Source: an uncultured Prevotellaceae bacterium
GTDB lineage: Bacteria; Bacteroidota; Bacteroidia; Bacteroidales; Bacteroidaceae
Assembly: GCA_945827465.1 (NCBI GenBank)
Contig: CALZOH010000050.1
Coordinates: 1 to 16,039 of the forward strand
Reading direction: 5' to 3'
Length of the DNA: 16,039 nt
Shown here: piece by piece, positions 14,606-16,039 of the stretch
Numbering within the stretch: position 1 is the first letter of the stretch
Layout of the letters: every line of letters begins with the position of its first letter
The notes under the pieces: generated by a model
What the model was told of the DNA's origin: nothing
The model's database searches: none
Seen by the model: the letters and a program-made list of their open reading frames with translations, nothing else
Program-made: the position numbers and the translations under genes

Positions 14606-15684
14606 GAAATGTAACACTCATCCTCGACGACGGGAGCCGCTTTCAAGGTAAGTCGTTTGGTTATGAGAAGCCTGTGGCAGGCGAGGTAGTTTTCAATACT
14701 GCCATGACGGGATATCCCGAGAGTCTTACCGACCCTTCATATGCGGGCCAGTTGCTTACGATGACTTATCCTTTGGTGGGCAATTACGGTGTACCCTCTT
14801 TCCGCATGGGCGAAGATGGCATTGCCGAATTTATGGAGAGTGACCGCATCTATGCGAAGGCCATTATTGTGAGCGAATATAGTGGAAGTTATAGTCATTG
14901 GAACGCCGTGGAGAGTCTGGCCGATTGGCTCCGGCGCGAGCAGGTGCCCGGCATCACCGGCATTGACACGCGCGAGTTGACCAAGGTGTTGCGCGAACAC
15001 GGAGTGATGATGGGCAAAATTGTTTTTGACGACGAGCCCGACAACGTTCCTTCTGCTCAATATGCTGGTGTCAATTATGTGGCCCAGGTTTCGTGCAAGG
15101 AAGTGATTCGCTATAACGAGGGAGCCGACCGTCAGGTGGTGCTCATCGACTGCGGTGTGAAGCACAACATTCTGCGCTGTCTGCTCCGCCGCGGTTTGGG
15201 CGTAATTCGCGTACCTTGGAACTACGATTTTACCGCTATGAAGTTCGATGGTCTCTTTCTGGCTAATGGTCCCGGCGACCCCGATACCTGTGTGGATGCC
15301 GTCAACAATATCCGACGCTTCCTGGCTCTGCCCGATGTTCGTCCCTGTATGGGCATCTGTATGGGCAATCAGTTGCTTTCAAAGGCGGCAGGAGCATCGA
15401 TCTATAAGCTTAAATACGGTCACCGCAGCCATAATCAGCCGGTGCGCATGGTAGGTACCAACCGTTGTTTCGTAACGAGTCAGAATCATGGGTATTGTGT
15501 CGATAATAATACCTTACCTTCCGACTGGAAGCCGCTCTTCATTAATATGAATGATGGTTCCAACGAGGGTGTACGCCATGCCGAACGGCCTTGGTTCAGT
15601 GTTCAGTTCCATCCTGAGGCCTGCAGTGGCCCTGTCGATACGGAATTCCTGTTCGACGACTTCGTTAAAATGCTTTATCAGTAA
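14602..15684 (+). CDS. carA: Carbamoyl-phosphate synthase, glutaminase subunit
   Basis: Releases ammonia from glutamine and passes it to CarB for carbamoyl phosphate, which enters pyrimidine and arginine synthesis. At 360 aa it has normal length for Bacteroidetes (E. coli 382). The N-terminal CPSase domain contains GEVVFNTAMTGYPE (27-40) and TDPSYAGQ (43-50), then ITGIDTRELT (118-127). The class I GATase domain carries NGPGDP (222-227), the nucleophile Cys253 in GICMGNQ (251-257), and His337-Pro-Glu339 in VQFHPEA. The common GICLGHQ has Asn256 here in place of His; that His is not part of the catalytic triad. The ATG overlaps the purF stop (ATGA), which couples their translation. carB follows after 27 bases. 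Confidence 0.95.
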   Translation: MRNVTLILDDGSRFQGKSFGYEKPVAGEVVFNTAMTGYPESLTDPSYAGQLLTMTYPLVGNYGVPSFRMGEDGIAEFMESDRIYAKAIIVSEYSGSYSHWNAVESLADWLRREQVPGITGIDTRELTKVLREHGVMMGKIVFDDEPDNVPSAQYAGVNYVAQVSCKEVIRYNEGADRQVVLIDCGVKHNILRCLLRRGLGVIRVPWNYDFTAMKFDGLFLANGPGDPDTCVDAVNNIRRFLALPDVRPCMGICMGNQLLSKAAGASIYKLKYGHRSHNQPVRMVGTNRCFVTSQNHGYCVDNNTLPSDWKPLFINMNDGSNEGVRHAERPWFSVQFHPEACSGPVDTEFLFDDFVKMLYQ

Positions 15685-15711
15685 AAACGTTCATCATCTA
15701 TTCATCCCCAT

Positions 15712-16039
15712 ATGAAAGAACAAGTCATTAAGAAAGTATTGCTCCTGGGTTCCGGAGCACTCAAGATAGGTGAGGCCGGTGAGTTTGATTATTCCGGTTC
15801 ACAAGCTCTCAAGGCTTTGAAGGAGGAGGGAATCGAGACCGTTCTCATTAACCCCAATATTGCCACCGTGCAGACTTCCGAGGGTGTGGCCGACCAGATT
15901 TATTTCCTTCCGGTGACGCCCTACTTTGTAGAAAAAGTCATTGCCCGTGAGCAGCCTCAAGGCATTCTGCTCGCCTTTGGCGGTCAGACGGCGCTCAACT
16001 GCGGTGTGGCTTTGGCGCAGTCCGGCGTCTTCGAGCGCT
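15712..16039 (+). CDS. carB: Carbamoyl-phosphate synthase, large subunit (partial)
   Basis: Only the first 109 codons lie in the window; the gene continues past the right edge and would normally be about 1,070 codons. The start reads MKEQVIKKVLLLGSGALKIG, followed by EAGEFDYSGSQALKALKEEG, NPNIATVQTS and LLAFGGQTALNCGV. This is the N-terminal pre-ATP-grasp fold of the carboxyphosphate half, with the family-typical GSGxxxIGqxxEFDYSGxQA and GGQTALN motifs. It combines with CarA. It lies 27 bases after carA with no terminator between them, so purF, carA and carB probably share a transcript. Confidence 0.93.
   Translation, partial: MKEQVIKKVLLLGSGALKIGEAGEFDYSGSQALKALKEEGIETVLINPNIATVQTSEGVADQIYFLPVTPYFVEKVIAREQPQGILLAFGGQTALNCGVALAQSGVFER

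Noticed and set aside
1..16039. Mobile elements, CRISPR arrays, tRNA or rRNA genes
   Set aside because: No transposase or integrase motifs, no regularly spaced repeats, and no cloverleaf or rRNA-like stretches were seen on either strand.

Overview
The window looks like chromosomal DNA of a member of the Bacteroidales (Bacteroides/Prevotella-like). Three things point there. Several intergenic regions carry the Bacteroidetes-type -7 box TAnnTTTG, two or three of them with a TTG/TTTG about 19-20 bases upstream. Shine-Dalgarno sequences are weak or absent. The gene content is typical of the phylum: a DUF4270-type lipoprotein with an acidic stretch after the lipobox Cys, a short glycogen-synthase-like protein divergent from panC-panD, and an unusually long PurF followed by carA-carB. 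There are no mobile elements, CRISPR arrays, tRNA or rRNA genes. This is mostly core metabolism.

Layout. (1) 86-1243, minus: an ArsP_1/SO_0444-type membrane permease with a Cys/His-rich tail, with its own promoter at 1313-1343. (2) 1459-1691: a leader region that drives (3) 1692-7850, plus: leuA-leuC-leuD-cimA-leuB, a five-gene branched-chain amino acid operon. It ends at a 17-bp perfect bidirectional hairpin (7885-7931), shared with (4) panC-panD on the minus strand (7965-9177). (5) 9336-12543, plus: a reduced, probably non-catalytic GT5 'glycogen synthase' homologue, a DUF4270-like surface lipoprotein and an AraC-family regulator. (6) 12713-16039, plus: a divergent amidophosphoribosyltransferase overlapping carA by 4 bases, then carB, which runs off the window.

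How the genes work together. LeuA makes 2-isopropylmalate from 2-oxoisovalerate, and the Leptospira-type CimA makes (R)-citramalate from pyruvate. LeuCD and LeuB can process both, so one operon can supply the precursors of leucine and of isoleucine (through 2-oxobutanoate). PanC/PanD belong to pantothenate synthesis, which also starts from 2-oxoisovalerate. CarAB supply carbamoyl phosphate for pyrimidines and arginine.

The most interesting element is in front of leuA. A consensus promoter is followed by a 16-codon leader peptide, MIRFNTILRLHILQLK, with four Leu and three Ile codons. Its stop codon lies five bases before one arm of a long antiterminator helix, and that helix competes with a U-tailed terminator just upstream of leuA. 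This is a complete ribosome-mediated attenuator by inspection. Its codon content matches an operon that feeds both Leu and Ile. A second 11-codon frame with three Val codons overlaps the leader stop as ATGA and may add a further layer. All of this was read by eye; no folding or database search was run.
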